This document shows, piece by piece, positions 1-10,975 of a DNA stretch of 64,000 bases. The notes under the pieces are model-generated. The model saw only the letters and a program-made list of their open reading frames with translations. It had not been told where the DNA came from and ran no database searches. The translations under genes were made by a program, and so were the position numbers. Location: assembly GCA_029245525.1 (NCBI GenBank), contig JAQWPD010000044.1:1-64000 (forward strand), written 5' to 3'. Positions within the stretch are counted from its first letter, which is position 1; each line of letters opens with the position of its first letter. This stretch comes from Gammaproteobacteria bacterium. Lineage in GTDB: Bacteria; Pseudomonadota; Gammaproteobacteria; Steroidobacterales; GCA-2729495.

Positions 1-1002
1 CTCATTACTGAGTACTACACATCCTCAACACCGGTCATACGCATTGCGGAATCCGGTAAAACCGGTGCAGCAACGGTAATGATTACGGGACTTGCCGTCG
101 GCATGCAGTCAGTGGTTATTCCATTGCTGACAATCTGCGCAATCATCTATGTCTCAACAGATCTTGCGGGGGTTTATGGTGTCGGTATTGCAGCAGTCGG
201 TTTGCTGGCAACTGTTGGCATGACCATGGCTGTAGATGCTTATGGCCCTATCGCCGATAACGCCGGCGGCATCGCAGAGATGGGTGGTCTGGGTGCCGAT
301 ACCCGCGAAATCACTGACTCGCTCGATGAACTGGGCAACACCACCGCAGCAATGGGTAAAGGTTTTGCCATCGGTGCGGCAGCATTGGCGGCACTGGCAA
401 TTATTGCTGCATTCGTCGAAACCATAACAAAATTTAATCCCGATTTTGTGCTGCACCTTGGCGACCCGATGGTCTTGATTGGCCTCTTCCTCGGTGGCAT
501 CGTGCCGTTTCTTATCGCCAGTATCACCATGACTGCAGTGGGCGAAGCGGCCATGACTATGATTGAGGAAATCCGTCGGCAGTTCCGCGAAATTCCCGGC
601 CTCATGGAAGGCACAGCAGAACCCGACAATGCCAAGTGTATTGATATCGCAACTACCGCGGCACTGCGAAAAATGCTGCTTCCGGGCTTGGTGGCTGTAG
701 CAGTTCCCCCTGCTATAGGCTTCGGCCTAGGGCCGGAAGCCTTGGGTGGAGCGCTCGGTGGTGCCCTGCTCGGCTGTGTGCTCCTCGCGCTTACGATGGC
801 TAACGCCGGCGGTGCTTGGGACAACGCCAAAAAATATGTCGAAAAAGGCAATCTCGGCGGCAAGGGCTCGGATGTGCATTCAGCCGTTGTTGTTGGTGAC
901 ACCGTCGGTGATCCGTTCAAAGATACCTCAGGCCCATCGATGAACATTTTGATTAACGTTATGGCTATCGTCAGCTTGGTGATTGCACCACTGCTGGTTT
1001 AG
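1..1002 (+). CDS. hppA: Membrane-bound K+-dependent pyrophosphatase, C-terminal part
   Basis: The 3' part of an ion-pumping inorganic pyrophosphatase, an integral inner-membrane enzyme coupling PPi hydrolysis to H+ or Na+ export. The frame is open from base 1, so the N-terminal half lies outside the window; 333 of roughly 670-700 residues are present. Family hallmarks are [16 protein letters not shown] (nt 235-282) and the C-terminal [15 protein letters not shown]. The sequence [10 protein letters not shown] (nt 334-363) has Ala where K+-independent enzymes carry Lys (GNTTKA), so this is the K+-dependent class. Whether it pumps H+ or Na+ cannot be decided because the N-terminal determinants are missing. 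A strong terminator follows at 1050-1076. Confidence 0.95.
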   Translation, partial: LITEYYTSSTPVIRIAESGKTGAATVMITGLAVGMQSVVIPLLTICAIIYVSTDLAGVYGVGIAAVGLLATVGMTMAVDAYGPIADNAGGIAEMGGLGADTREITDSLDELGNTTAAMGKGFAIGAAALAALAIIAAFVETITKFNPDFVLHLGDPMVLIGLFLGGIVPFLIASITMTAVGEAAMTMIEEIRRQFREIPGLMEGTAEPDNAKCIDIATTAALRKMLLPGLVAVAVPPAIGFGLGPEALGGALGGALLGCVLLALTMANAGGAWDNAKKYVEKGNLGGKGSDVHSAVVVGDTVGDPFKDTSGPSMNILINVMAIVSLVIAPLLV

Positions 1003-1049
1003 CCTGTTGAGGTTTAAAAACAGATACGCTTAATGCGGTCAATAAAAAA

Positions 1050-1076
1050 GGGCGGCCAAACGGTCGCCCTTTTTTT
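1050..1076 (+). terminator. Rho-independent terminator of hppA
   Basis: An 8-bp GC-rich stem (GGGCGGCC 1050-1057 with GGTCGCCC 1062-1069, one G-T pair), a 4-nt loop and seven T's. It lies 48 bases after the hppA stop codon. Confidence 0.9.
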
Positions 1077-1205
1077 AAACTGAGTTTATTGCCCTATTTT
1101 TACAGCGTCTGTCACCATGATGAAACGCCCCCCCAAAACACGGCAGCTGCACCCGATTTTGAGAAAGTCGATGAATGTGCCTGAAAAACCCCAGCCCCGA
1201 GACCG

Positions 1206-1892
1206 CTACTTCACCGCAATTTTTACCTCGGGCTTGTCAAAAGGGTTATTGGCACAGTAGTTCATGCCGATACCCTCTTTAATATTACCGTTCTTATCAA
1301 CCTTCGCGAAAATACGATATGGCTCATAGTCAGCCAGAATGCCGTATTCACCTGTGTAGGTGTAGCAGGCAAAGTTTTCAAACACAAAATATTTTGGCGG
1401 TAAGAAAGTCAGCGTAGAGAAAGCGACAAGAGTCACTGTGTACGCTACGCCGGCCCAACGACGAGTATTTATCTCAAGCGGCTCTCGGGAGAGAATGCAC
1501 CAGCTAACAAACTGCCCGGCAGCAATACCGAAAATCATGATGCTGAGCATCAATGGCAATGAAGGCTTCACACCTACAGCAAATGACCATTCCATATACC
1601 CAAAATAGGTCAACATTATAAGTGTCGGCGTAGTCACCAAGGCCATTGCCTTACCGAACCAATAGTTATTGGCATCATCGCGTGTGTAAGTGTATTGGAC
1701 TAAGGCCCAGACCAAGCCAGGCCAAAAGTACATTTTAGTGTGTTCCCAAGCACTTTCGTTAACAGCAGCAACAAGCGCCATCGGCGTCCAGTAATCGGTC
1801 AACTCAAAGGCAAAGTGCAATAATGAACCGACCACCGCGACCCAAAATACGCAGCCTATGTCCCATAATGCCAGTTTTAATTTTCGGTTCAT
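1206..1892 (-). CDS. DUF6512-like multi-pass membrane protein
   Basis: A protein of about 228 residues with roughly six hydrophobic segments, so an inner-membrane protein. The stretch VNESAWEHTKMYFWP resembles the VNESxWEHxKLxFxP signature I associate with the uncharacterised DUF6512 family; the assignment is from memory. The last 60 or so residues are polar and contain two Cys. The ATG at 1892 is chosen because AGGGG (1901-1905 on the minus strand) sits eight bases before it; an in-frame GTG at 1910 is the longer alternative. The gene is divergent from the unknown membrane gene at 2071. No function is proposed. Confidence 0.75.
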   Translation of the reverse strand: MNRKLKLALWDIGCVFWVAVVGSLLHFAFELTDYWTPMALVAAVNESAWEHTKMYFWPGLVWALVQYTYTRDDANNYWFGKAMALVTTPTLIMLTYFGYMEWSFAVGVKPSLPLMLSIMIFGIAAGQFVSWCILSREPLEINTRRWAGVAYTVTLVAFSTLTFLPPKYFVFENFACYTYTGEYGILADYEPYRIFAKVDKNGNIKEGIGMNYCANNPFDKPEVKIAVK

Positions 1893-2070
1893 GGTTTTTT
1901 CCCCTGCCACACCAGTTCATCCCATCTCCCATAGATTCGCTTCGTTTGCCCCTTTGGATTCATGCCAATAACACCACCCTTCGGGCAATAAGCGCAGAGA
2001 TACTTAGAATTTAAAGATTCTGGATAGAATTGGCGACTATTATTTTCAGCTTGAGTTCACCGGAATATTT

Positions 2071-2889
2071 ATGCTTGAACTATTTGTCGCACTGATTGCA
2101 ATAACTGGCATTGTAATTGCCATTATTTTCAACACCAAATACAAAAGTCGCAAATGGGATATGTATTATCCCAATCTGGCATGGATGCGCGGCGGTATGT
2201 ACTTCAGCTTCTGCTGGACACTATCGTATCTCACCGGCGGCATGGCTCTCATTCTCGATAATCCAGTGTTCACTGCAGAGCAATGGGCAAACCCAAACTG
2301 GCGCATCTATACCGGACTGGCCTGCCTGTTTATTGTTTTAGCGTATAGCGTTAATTGGTGTTACTTCACTCCGGTGTTTAAACGAAAGAAGAAGTGGCTG
2401 GTCGCAATTATTTTCGGTGCTCTTTGGGGGTCAAGTTCTGGCCAGTTGTTTTTATCAGCGTGGCTACTCGCAAACATGACGCCTCTTACCGTCTGGTGGG
2501 CAACTGGCGCGGCATTCCTGTGTCTTGCTGCCTACCAACCCAACTGGCATAACATTTATTGGGATCATTACATTGCGCCCGAGCATGACACACCAATGAC
2601 TCAGGTTATTAAAGCCACCACCTGCCATATTCCGAACCTGCTCATCTGGTTGCCCCTTCTCACTATTTACGAAAACTACGCGCTGTTTGTTGGTGCGCAG
2701 GTCTGGGCCTGCACCTCGGCAGCACTCGGCATGCACTTTCCGGCGCCGTGGGATGCCCCCAGCAAACTAAACTATGCTGTTCGAACCGATGCAAAGCCCG
2801 CCCGATGCACTGGCTACATTCCTGCAGACCCTAAAAAAGACCCGTACACCCCGTTTTATCCGGGATGGACCGGGCCTGATAAGCCATAA
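2071..2889 (+). CDS. Uncharacterised six-helix membrane protein
   Basis: A 272-residue protein I do not recognise. It shows about six hydrophobic segments (approximately residues 2-21, 41-62, 82-104, 109-133, 140-155 and 186-212). After the fifth is a striking aromatic, His/Asp-rich stretch, PNWHNIYWDHYIAPEHD, which could bind a metal or cofactor. The C-terminal 50 residues are polar and proline-rich. It is divergent from the DUF6512-like gene and 37 bp upstream of an FMN-binding split-barrel gene, so it may be cotranscribed with the latter. Confidence 0.7.
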   Translation: MLELFVALIAITGIVIAIIFNTKYKSRKWDMYYPNLAWMRGGMYFSFCWTLSYLTGGMALILDNPVFTAEQWANPNWRIYTGLACLFIVLAYSVNWCYFTPVFKRKKKWLVAIIFGALWGSSSGQLFLSAWLLANMTPLTVWWATGAAFLCLAAYQPNWHNIYWDHYIAPEHDTPMTQVIKATTCHIPNLLIWLPLLTIYENYALFVGAQVWACTSAALGMHFPAPWDAPSKLNYAVRTDAKPARCTGYIPADPKKDPYTPFYPGWTGPDKP

Positions 2890-2926
2890 ATCAAGCAATT
2901 GAGGCTGAGTTAATAAGGACAAACCT

Positions 2927-3478
2927 ATGAGCGAATCACATCCCTGGTTAGAAACCACACCTTGGCCTACCGCGCAGCTGCCGCGTGAAGAACTCAGCAC
3001 GCGAATCGAGCACTTTCTGGCGACCCAATGGATGGGCGTACTATGCACCATTGGGAAGAATGGTCCTATCGGCAGTCCGGTTGAATATTATGCGGATGGT
3101 TTAAATATTTTTATTCTGCCGCAACCGAACAGCCCAAAGGTAAAAGCCATCACACGTGATCCGCGATTGTGTTTTGCTATCCACGGAGAAAACTCCGGCT
3201 GGGCCAGCGTGCGCGGTGCACAGGTCTTTGGCAATGCCCGGTTTATTGATCCTGGCACACCAGAACATGAACATGGCATGCGTGTTTATCGTTGGCAGCA
3301 ATCGGCCATACAGCTGGGCAAACCTTTGGATACGGCACCGCAAGTGCCGTTGCTGGTCATTAAACCCGAGCGGGTGGTGTACACCGAGCACTGGCTGCGA
3401 AAAGACGGTTTTGGTCCAAGGCAGATCTGGCATTGCGATCCCGATAAGCAAGGCGCATCCAGAACTTATAGCCACTAA
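2927..3478 (+). CDS. Pyridoxamine 5'-phosphate oxidase-family FMN-binding protein
   Basis: A 183-residue soluble protein with the split beta-barrel fold of the PNPOx-like/FMN-binding family. The N-terminal third carries the usual strand pattern (WMGVLCTIGKNGPIGSPVEY), followed by KVKAITRDPRLCFAIHG and a GWASVRGAQVFGNARF strand pair. Substrate unknown; such proteins reduce small molecules with FMN or F420, or bind haem. An AAGGA Shine-Dalgarno site lies about eight bases before the ATG. Its stop overlaps the end of the convergent oxidoreductase gene by four bases. Confidence 0.8.
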   Translation: MSESHPWLETTPWPTAQLPREELSTRIEHFLATQWMGVLCTIGKNGPIGSPVEYYADGLNIFILPQPNSPKVKAITRDPRLCFAIHGENSGWASVRGAQVFGNARFIDPGTPEHEHGMRVYRWQQSAIQLGKPLDTAPQVPLLVIKPERVVYTEHWLRKDGFGPRQIWHCDPDKQGASRTYSH

Positions 3479-4392
3479 TTAGAAGCGCGAATACCAGCGA
3501 CCACCTCTAAAATCATCAATTGCATGGGCTTACACCCGATGCCAACAACCTCTTCAAAATCAGATGGCACATCGAAGGCACCATTGCGGATAGCCTGGTA
3601 ACAGCCGGTTAACATTGCCGCCACCTCGGCACCGCGTACGGGTGTCATTTTAGCAAGACATTCTTCATCGCTGCTCATTTCATAGCGGACATTAATTTCG
3701 GCGCAATGATTCACCATCTCAACCAGTTGTTCCTGCGTATACGCATCGCCCACCAGATTTACTACACGATTATCGCAGTGGCCTGCCAGTGCCAAACGCG
3801 CAAAAGCAATCGCCAACTCATTGCGGGTAATGTAGGCGCAGTAGCCCTCTCCCCCGTTGTTTCGAAAGACGCCCTCAGCGGCTGCGTTGAGAATATGGGC
3901 CACATCAAATTCAAGATACAAACCATTGCGGGCAGCGATCCATATAAGGCCTGATTCCTGCAAATCCTGCTCGGCCTGACGATTCACCTCCGCCATGGGT
4001 GCGTACATAGTCTGCATTTCGTCACCGTTGCCGATCACGCTGGTGTAAATAACTTTGCGGACACCCGCAGCCAGAGCAGCCTTAATAACATTACGGTGCA
4101 ACGCCACCCGATCGCCAACACCCGCGGGCGTGGAAACAAGCACTGCGGTATCGACACCCGCAAATGCCTGCTGCATCTGCTCCACCGAGCCGTAGTCACC
4201 CTGCCTCACTTCCACACCGGAATCAGCAAGCTTTGAGGGATCGCGGGCGATGGCAACCAGACGCGATGTTTGATCTTCGCTGCCCTCTACCAATTCGCCC
4301 TGTGGTGTGTACTGTACATCGAGAAGACGCTTGAGTTCGTTGAGAATAGCGAGGCCCAGATGGCCGCTTGCGGCGGTAATTGCAATTTTCAT
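3475..4392 (-). CDS. NmrA-like NAD(P)-binding oxidoreductase
   Basis: A 305-residue atypical short-chain dehydrogenase of the NmrA/QOR2 type. It begins MKIAITAASGHLGLAIL, a Rossmann fold with a GxxGxxG-like dinucleotide motif, and continues with the family pattern of a VLVSTPAG strand and a YTSVIGNGDE segment in place of the classical YxxxK site. Homologues reduce quinones or act as NADPH sensors. The start at 4392 is chosen because the Rossmann strand begins immediately there; a frame open to 4518 would add 42 unrelated residues across the terminator at 4456-4497. Specific substrate unknown. Confidence 0.8.
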   Translation of the reverse strand: MKIAITAASGHLGLAILNELKRLLDVQYTPQGELVEGSEDQTSRLVAIARDPSKLADSGVEVRQGDYGSVEQMQQAFAGVDTAVLVSTPAGVGDRVALHRNVIKAALAAGVRKVIYTSVIGNGDEMQTMYAPMAEVNRQAEQDLQESGLIWIAARNGLYLEFDVAHILNAAAEGVFRNNGGEGYCAYITRNELAIAFARLALAGHCDNRVVNLVGDAYTQEQLVEMVNHCAEINVRYEMSSDEECLAKMTPVRGAEVAAMLTGCYQAIRNGAFDVPSDFEEVVGIGCKPMQLMILEVVAGIRASN

Positions 4393-4455
4393 AGTGACAG
4401 CACTTAAACGAAAGAGAGTGCCATTCTGCCATAAATTATTCAGCCAGAAGTACCA

Positions 4456-4497
4456 ACAACGAAAAGAGGCTCCGCACGCGGAGCCTCTTTTCGTTGT
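4456..4497 (-). terminator. 20-bp perfect inverted repeat, terminator after prfC
   Basis: Two perfectly complementary 20-base arms (4456-4475 and 4478-4497) separated by AC. The arms contain GAAAAGAGGCTCC and GGAGCCTCTTTTC, so a GC-rich core is flanked by an A-run and a T-run on both strands. It lies between the prfC stop (4596) and the start of the next minus-strand gene (4392). It should end prfC transcription and could work in both directions. Confidence 0.8.
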
Positions 4498-4595
4498 CAC
4501 CTCAGCTGATAACTGCAACCGCGTAATATAAAATTATCGGCATATACTTTCCGAACAGTTTCGGAACTGTGGACTCAGGGCAGATGCAAGAATAG

Positions 4596-6224
4596 TTAGC
4601 CCTGGCTTAAGACCTGCCCATGCTCCCTTGTAGAGTGGAACCCAACTGTTGGCCACTTTTCCTGAGTTAGGCTCAGCTTGTATTTACTGCTGGCCAGAAA
4701 CACGGGATTGCCATCGACATCCAATGCCATTGAGGCCAGTTCGCGCTTCTGAAAATCATTCCGCGTTGTTTCGTCGGGAAAACTCAACCAGCGAGCTGTA
4801 TGGATCTCAACGGGCTCATACTTAGCTTCGACACCGTACTCAGCCGACAACCGATGCGCAACAATTTCAAACTGCAAACGACCTACAGCACCCAATAACA
4901 TGCGACCAAGATCATTAGTAAACACCTGCACTGCGCCCTCTTCACCAAGTTGCTCCAAACCCTTAGCAAGTTGCTTGGCTTTGAATGGATCTTCGGGACG
5001 TGCAGCTAAAAATAGCTCGGGTGCAAAATAGGGAATACCCGTGAAAGTAAGGTTCTCGCCCTCGGACAAGGTGTCACCGATCTGCAGCTGACCGTGATTG
5101 TGAATACCAATGATGTCGCCCGCATAAGCCGCTTCACTGGCGACACGACTGTTTGCCATAAAGGTCAGTGCATTACCGATGCGGAGCTCGCGATCAAGCC
5201 GCAGGTGCCGGGTTTTGATTCCGGGCTTGTACTCCCCCGAACAAATACGGAAGAAGGCAATGCGATCACGATGCTTCGGGTCCATATTTGCCTGAATTTT
5301 AAACACAAAGCCGCTGAATGGTTTTTCTGCTGGTGCCACTTCGCGACTTAGCGCAGCGCGCAGCTGTGGCTGAGGCGCCCAGCCAACCAACGCATCTAGA
5401 ACTTCCTGGACGCCGAAGTTGTTAATACCGGAACCAAAAAAAACGGGTGTCTGCATGCCAGCCAGAAACATCTCTAAATCGAAAGGATCACTGGCTTCAC
5501 GCAGCAACTCAACTTCTTCACGGAATGTTTCTATCTCGTCAGGATATAAGGTGTCCAGCAATGGGTTATCTAATCCCTTCATCACCTGCTGGTCTGTGCC
5601 TTGCTTTTCCTTGCCCGAGGTAAACTTCACCAAATGGTCGCGCTGCAAATCGTAAACACCACGGAACGACTTACCCATGCCGATAGGCCAGGTTACCGGA
5701 GCACAATCAATTTTCAGGGTTTCTTCAACTTCCTGAAGGATATCCAGGGGACCACGAACCTCGCGATCAAATTTATTCACAAAGGTAATAATCGGCGTGT
5801 TGCGCAAACGACAAACTGCCAACAGTTTAATAGTCTGCGCCTCAACGCCCTTGGCAGCATCAATAACCATCACCGCCGCATCGACAGCGGTCAGAACACG
5901 ATATGTGTCTTCCGAGAAGTCTTCGTGACCGGGTGTATCCAGCAGGTTGATTGTGGTGTCGGCATACTCGAACTGCATTACCGAGCTGCTCACCGAAATA
6001 CCTCGCTGCTTTTCGATCTCCAGCCAGTCGGATGTAGCATGGCGGGTTGCACGTCGCGCTTTGACCGCGCCAGCCTCCTGAATTGCACCACCATAGAGCA
6101 GCAGCTTTTCAGTCAAGGTTGTTTTACCTGCATCAGGGTGAGAAATAATCGCAAAGGTACGGCGCTTTGCCACTTTCTTGGCAAGCCGTTGCATTATTTC
6201 GGGCTGATTGCTGGTGTCAGGCAT
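4596..6224 (-). CDS. prfC: Peptide chain release factor 3
   Basis: RF3, the GTPase that recycles RF1/RF2 from the ribosome after termination. It has 542 residues, close to the usual 525-540. GTP-binding motifs are SHPDAGKTT (28-36), DTPGHEDF (96-103) and NKFD (150-153), with the switch I segment containing RGIS (74-77). The rest matches domains II and III of the family. It lies 109 bp after the DUF6279 lipoprotein gene, probably with its own promoter, and is followed by a strong terminator at 4456-4497. Confidence 0.97.
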   Translation of the reverse strand: MPDTSNQPEIMQRLAKKVAKRRTFAIISHPDAGKTTLTEKLLLYGGAIQEAGAVKARRATRHATSDWLEIEKQRGISVSSSVMQFEYADTTINLLDTPGHEDFSEDTYRVLTAVDAAVMVIDAAKGVEAQTIKLLAVCRLRNTPIITFVNKFDREVRGPLDILQEVEETLKIDCAPVTWPIGMGKSFRGVYDLQRDHLVKFTSGKEKQGTDQQVMKGLDNPLLDTLYPDEIETFREEVELLREASDPFDLEMFLAGMQTPVFFGSGINNFGVQEVLDALVGWAPQPQLRAALSREVAPAEKPFSGFVFKIQANMDPKHRDRIAFFRICSGEYKPGIKTRHLRLDRELRIGNALTFMANSRVASEAAYAGDIIGIHNHGQLQIGDTLSEGENLTFTGIPYFAPELFLAARPEDPFKAKQLAKGLEQLGEEGAVQVFTNDLGRMLLGAVGRLQFEIVAHRLSAEYGVEAKYEPVEIHTARWLSFPDETTRNDFQKRELASMALDVDGNPVFLASSKYKLSLTQEKWPTVGFHSTREHGQVLSQG

Positions 6225-6333
6225 ACGCTAAACAGGGTTACTTAATAACCGATCCAGAGGACCGGAGAATGCTTCAAGAAGCGCGCATCATACATTGCCT
6301 GAACACCTTTGGGTAAGGATTAGGCGCAATAGC

Positions 6334-7239
6334 CTAGCGGGAAACACTCTTAGCGGACAGTTTCCTAAAATCGCTGGCGTAGTTATTGAGTCGCCGCTTT
6401 GCAACTTCGCGCTGTTTCGGCGTCAGGCTATTAATCAGCCCACTGGTGAGATCGAGTGCGGCAACCAAATTAGCATCGACGGTTTTCTGAAACTCTGGCT
6501 CATCATAGTACCGCGGGTACACGTAAAGATTAGTAAGGCGCTCACGATACTCAGCCTCCGGCGGATGCTCTTTGACCAATTGCACAAATACCAACTGCCA
6601 GCGACGCCGGTTTTCAATCCAGTCTTGGGTAGCATCTCGCATATTGCCTAAAGAATTGCTGATATATTGCTTCTGCTCAGCATTCAATTTACCCAGAAAT
6701 TGCTCAAGTATTTTAATTGTTCTTTCATCACGATTTGCTTTTCGCTCTTCTTCAGTAACCCCAGAATACTCTTCAAACAACTCCTGATTATTCTCCTCCA
6801 TGCGCTGAACCATCTGCTGCACCTGTTCATCTGTGAGGCCACTCAGAAATAACTGGGCATCCGGAATGATGTGCAGCATGGAGGCATCCCAAAAGTCGAG
6901 CATCTCGTCATAAGCAATGCTTGCTTGCTCAGGCGTAAAGGGCCCATCAAGCGATGCAGCCAAAGCAGAAAGGTAGTCGGAGTAAAGCGGCAACTGGGTC
7001 TGACGATGCCAGGCAAGGTTGCGATCAACCATTTCCCGCAACTCGACCTTCTGCTGCTTATCGAGATCGAAATGACGGGCCAGATAAAAAGTAAGCACCC
7101 AATCGATCTGATTGTACGCGAAACCGGTTCGGCTACAGCCATTCAAGCCAGAGGCCAGCACCACAATACACAGCAGCATAGCCAATGGTCGGCGGACTAA
7201 AACAAAGAGCCGTTTTCCTTTAACGCCGACACCTGTCAT
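6334..7239 (-). CDS. DUF6279-family lipoprotein
   Basis: A 301-residue predicted lipoprotein. An N-terminal Arg-containing segment and hydrophobic stretch end in GLNGC, with Cys35 as the likely lipidation site. The following FAYNQIDWVLTFYLARHFDL matches the start of the DUF6279 domain. The remainder is highly charged and helical and rich in Gln/Glu, with no catalytic motif visible. It starts eight bases after the purA stop, so it is very probably cotranscribed with purA. Function unknown; the family is scattered in gammaproteobacteria. Confidence 0.8.
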   Translation of the reverse strand: MTGVGVKGKRLFVLVRRPLAMLLCIVVLASGLNGCSRTGFAYNQIDWVLTFYLARHFDLDKQQKVELREMVDRNLAWHRQTQLPLYSDYLSALAASLDGPFTPEQASIAYDEMLDFWDASMLHIIPDAQLFLSGLTDEQVQQMVQRMEENNQELFEEYSGVTEEERKANRDERTIKILEQFLGKLNAEQKQYISNSLGNMRDATQDWIENRRRWQLVFVQLVKEHPPEAEYRERLTNLYVYPRYYDEPEFQKTVDANLVAALDLTSGLINSLTPKQREVAKRRLNNYASDFRKLSAKSVSR

Positions 7240-7247
7240 ACAAGACC

Positions 7248-8838
<1,591 letters not shown>

Positions 8839-9708
8839 TTACTTCGCCGTGGAATTATTCAGATAACGGAAAAACTCACCATCCGGCGCAATCACTAACA
8901 GATCGCCTGAGCTACCAAGCGAGCGTCGATAGGCTGAAATACTGCGGTAAAACGCGTAAAACTCAGAGTTTTTCGTGTAAGCCGCCGCATAGATCTCCGC
9001 AGCCTGAGCATCGCCCTTACCACGGATGATTTCTGCATCACGGTACGCCTCGGCCAGCAGCACGGTACGCTTGCGCTCGGCATCGGCACGAATCTGCTCA
9101 GCGGCTTCTGCACCCTCAGCACGCAACTCCGAGGCAACACGAGCACGCTCCTGACGCATTCTGCGATAGACAGAATCACTAACTTCTTCGGAGAACTCGA
9201 TGCGTTTAACCCGCACATCGACCACCTCAATCCCCAATGTCTTCGCGTTTTCACGCACGCCCTTCATCATGTCAGACATCAATTCACGGCGCTCAGCTGT
9301 AACCACCTCAGGCACGGTTCGCTTCGCAAATTCGCTACGAATGCCGTCTTTAACCTGCTCCAGCAAACGCTGCTTAGCGACCAGCTCATCACCACGAGTG
9401 GCATTGTAGTAATTATCAATATTAACGATACGCCATTTCACGAAGAAATCGACATACAGATTCTTTTTCTCAAAGGTCAGGAAAAGTTCCTGAGGATTGC
9501 TAAGAGTGAGAATCCGCTTCGGATACTTCTCGACGTTGTTCACAAACGGCACTTTAAAGTGCAGACCCGGCGCAAAATCAGACCCGACAATCTCACCGAA
9601 GCGGAATTTAATAGCGAGCTCACGTTCATCGACGGTAAACACACTCTGAGAAACCACCAACAAAATGACGGCAATGATCAACACAAATACAGGTTTAAAA
9701 ATATTCAT
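8839..9708 (-). CDS. hflC: HflC, modulator of FtsH protease
   Basis: A 289-residue SPFH/prohibitin-domain membrane protein that forms the HflKC complex around FtsH. It has an N-terminal signal anchor (about residues 5-25), then the SPFH domain beginning VDERELAIKFRFGEIVG. A charged coiled-coil region follows, containing the RAEGAEAAEQIRADAERKR-type helix. Its start overlaps the hflK stop in TAATG, so translation is coupled. Confidence 0.96.
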   Translation of the reverse strand: MNIFKPVFVLIIAVILLVVSQSVFTVDERELAIKFRFGEIVGSDFAPGLHFKVPFVNNVEKYPKRILTLSNPQELFLTFEKKNLYVDFFVKWRIVNIDNYYNATRGDELVAKQRLLEQVKDGIRSEFAKRTVPEVVTAERRELMSDMMKGVRENAKTLGIEVVDVRVKRIEFSEEVSDSVYRRMRQERARVASELRAEGAEAAEQIRADAERKRTVLLAEAYRDAEIIRGKGDAQAAEIYAAAYTKNSEFYAFYRSISAYRRSLGSSGDLLVIAPDGEFFRYLNNSTAK

Positions 9709-10856
9709 TAGCGGCTACCCCGGCTGCGTGAACCCTGATTAGAAGTTGAGGTGCCTGAACCTGCCGGTACGCTACCACCACCACCCGAGCTAGACTGGCC
9801 GCTGCCGCTCACAACATCGCCGCCACTGCGCTGCTGAATTAACTGGTCAACCGGCAGATACAACAGATTGCCACTGCCTTCGGCATCCAGCAGAACCTTA
9901 TTGGAATTACTGTAGACCGACTCAATAGCTTCGATATACAAACGATCACGTGTCACCTTAGGCGCTTTTTCATATTCAGTGAGCAACTGAGAAAAGCGCG
10001 AAGTTTCACCCTGCGCATCGGCAATCACCTGCTCTTTATAGCCTTCAGAATCCAGCAAACGACGCGCAGCCTCACCACGAGCTTTTGGTAAGATATCATT
10101 GGCGTAAGACTGAGCCTCGAAAGAAAGTCGCTCTCTGTCTTCCCGGGCTTTAATCGCATCCTGAACAGCTGCCTCCACCTGACCTGGGAAGTTAACATCC
10201 TGGAGATTGGCAGTGGTTACCAATATCCCTGCACCGTACTCATCTAGCGCATTCTGAATAACAGTTTTAGTTTCTTCTGCTATCTGCGCACGACCCTCCA
10301 AGAGCACGAAATCCATTTTATACTTACCAATAACTTCGCGAATAGCGCTTTCGCTAATATCATTAAGTGTTGTGTCAGCATCACGCACATTAAACAGATA
10401 CGCTTCTGGATCAGCATTGCGGTATTGCACCACCAGATCCACTTCGATGATATTTTCATCCGCGGTGAGCATTCGGGTCTGCTGGTTATAGTTTTTTACC
10501 CCAGAAACGTTAACCTGCAGAACCTGCTCAACGGGCCAGGGAATGTGCCAACGCAAGCCAGGCTGGGTAACACTGGAGAATGCACCAAAGCGCAACACCA
10601 CACCACGCTCCGCATTGTCTACCGTGTAAAATCCGGAAAAAGCCCACGCGCCTGCCAAAACAATTAATACCAATATGCCAATCGGGCCACCGGCACCACT
10701 GCCCTGACCTGCAGACTTGCCGGATTTACCGCCACCGAACATCGCATTAATACGCGCCTGCCACTCGCGCATGATTTTATCCAGATCCGGCGGGCCATCT
10801 TTGCCACTGCCGTTATCCCAGGGGTTCTTACCATTACCGGATTCATTCCAGGCCAT
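9708..10856 (-). CDS. hflK: HflK, modulator of FtsH protease
   Basis: The 382-residue partner of HflC. The cytoplasmic N-terminus is Gly/Asn/Lys rich (NGKNPWDNGSGKDGPPDLD) with the usual DLDKIMREWQ helix. A membrane anchor spans about residues 57-75 (IGILVLIVLAGAWAFSGFY), then the SPFH domain with NAERGVVLRFG. The C-terminal 45 residues are low-complexity Ser/Gly. It lies in hfq-hflX-hflK-hflC order, with 119 bp separating it from hflX, so a promoter may lie there. Confidence 0.96.
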   Translation of the reverse strand: MAWNESGNGKNPWDNGSGKDGPPDLDKIMREWQARINAMFGGGKSGKSAGQGSGAGGPIGILVLIVLAGAWAFSGFYTVDNAERGVVLRFGAFSSVTQPGLRWHIPWPVEQVLQVNVSGVKNYNQQTRMLTADENIIEVDLVVQYRNADPEAYLFNVRDADTTLNDISESAIREVIGKYKMDFVLLEGRAQIAEETKTVIQNALDEYGAGILVTTANLQDVNFPGQVEAAVQDAIKAREDRERLSFEAQSYANDILPKARGEAARRLLDSEGYKEQVIADAQGETSRFSQLLTEYEKAPKVTRDRLYIEAIESVYSNSNKVLLDAEGSGNLLYLPVDQLIQQRSGGDVVSGSGQSSSGGGGSVPAGSGTSTSNQGSRSRGSR

Positions 10857-10975
10857 TGTATGTGTGTCCGTATTACTGTGCTGTTTGTTTATGCCACTTG
10901 TACACCGTGGCTTCTAATATTATATCCGGCAGTCCATCCAGCCCAAAACGCCATATGGCATTTTGAAAGAGCTCC

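Noticed and set aside
240-947. Long minus-strand open frame (235 codons) inside hppA
   Set aside because: It is the antisense shadow of hppA; composition is Ala/Ser/Pro-rich with no recognisable motif.
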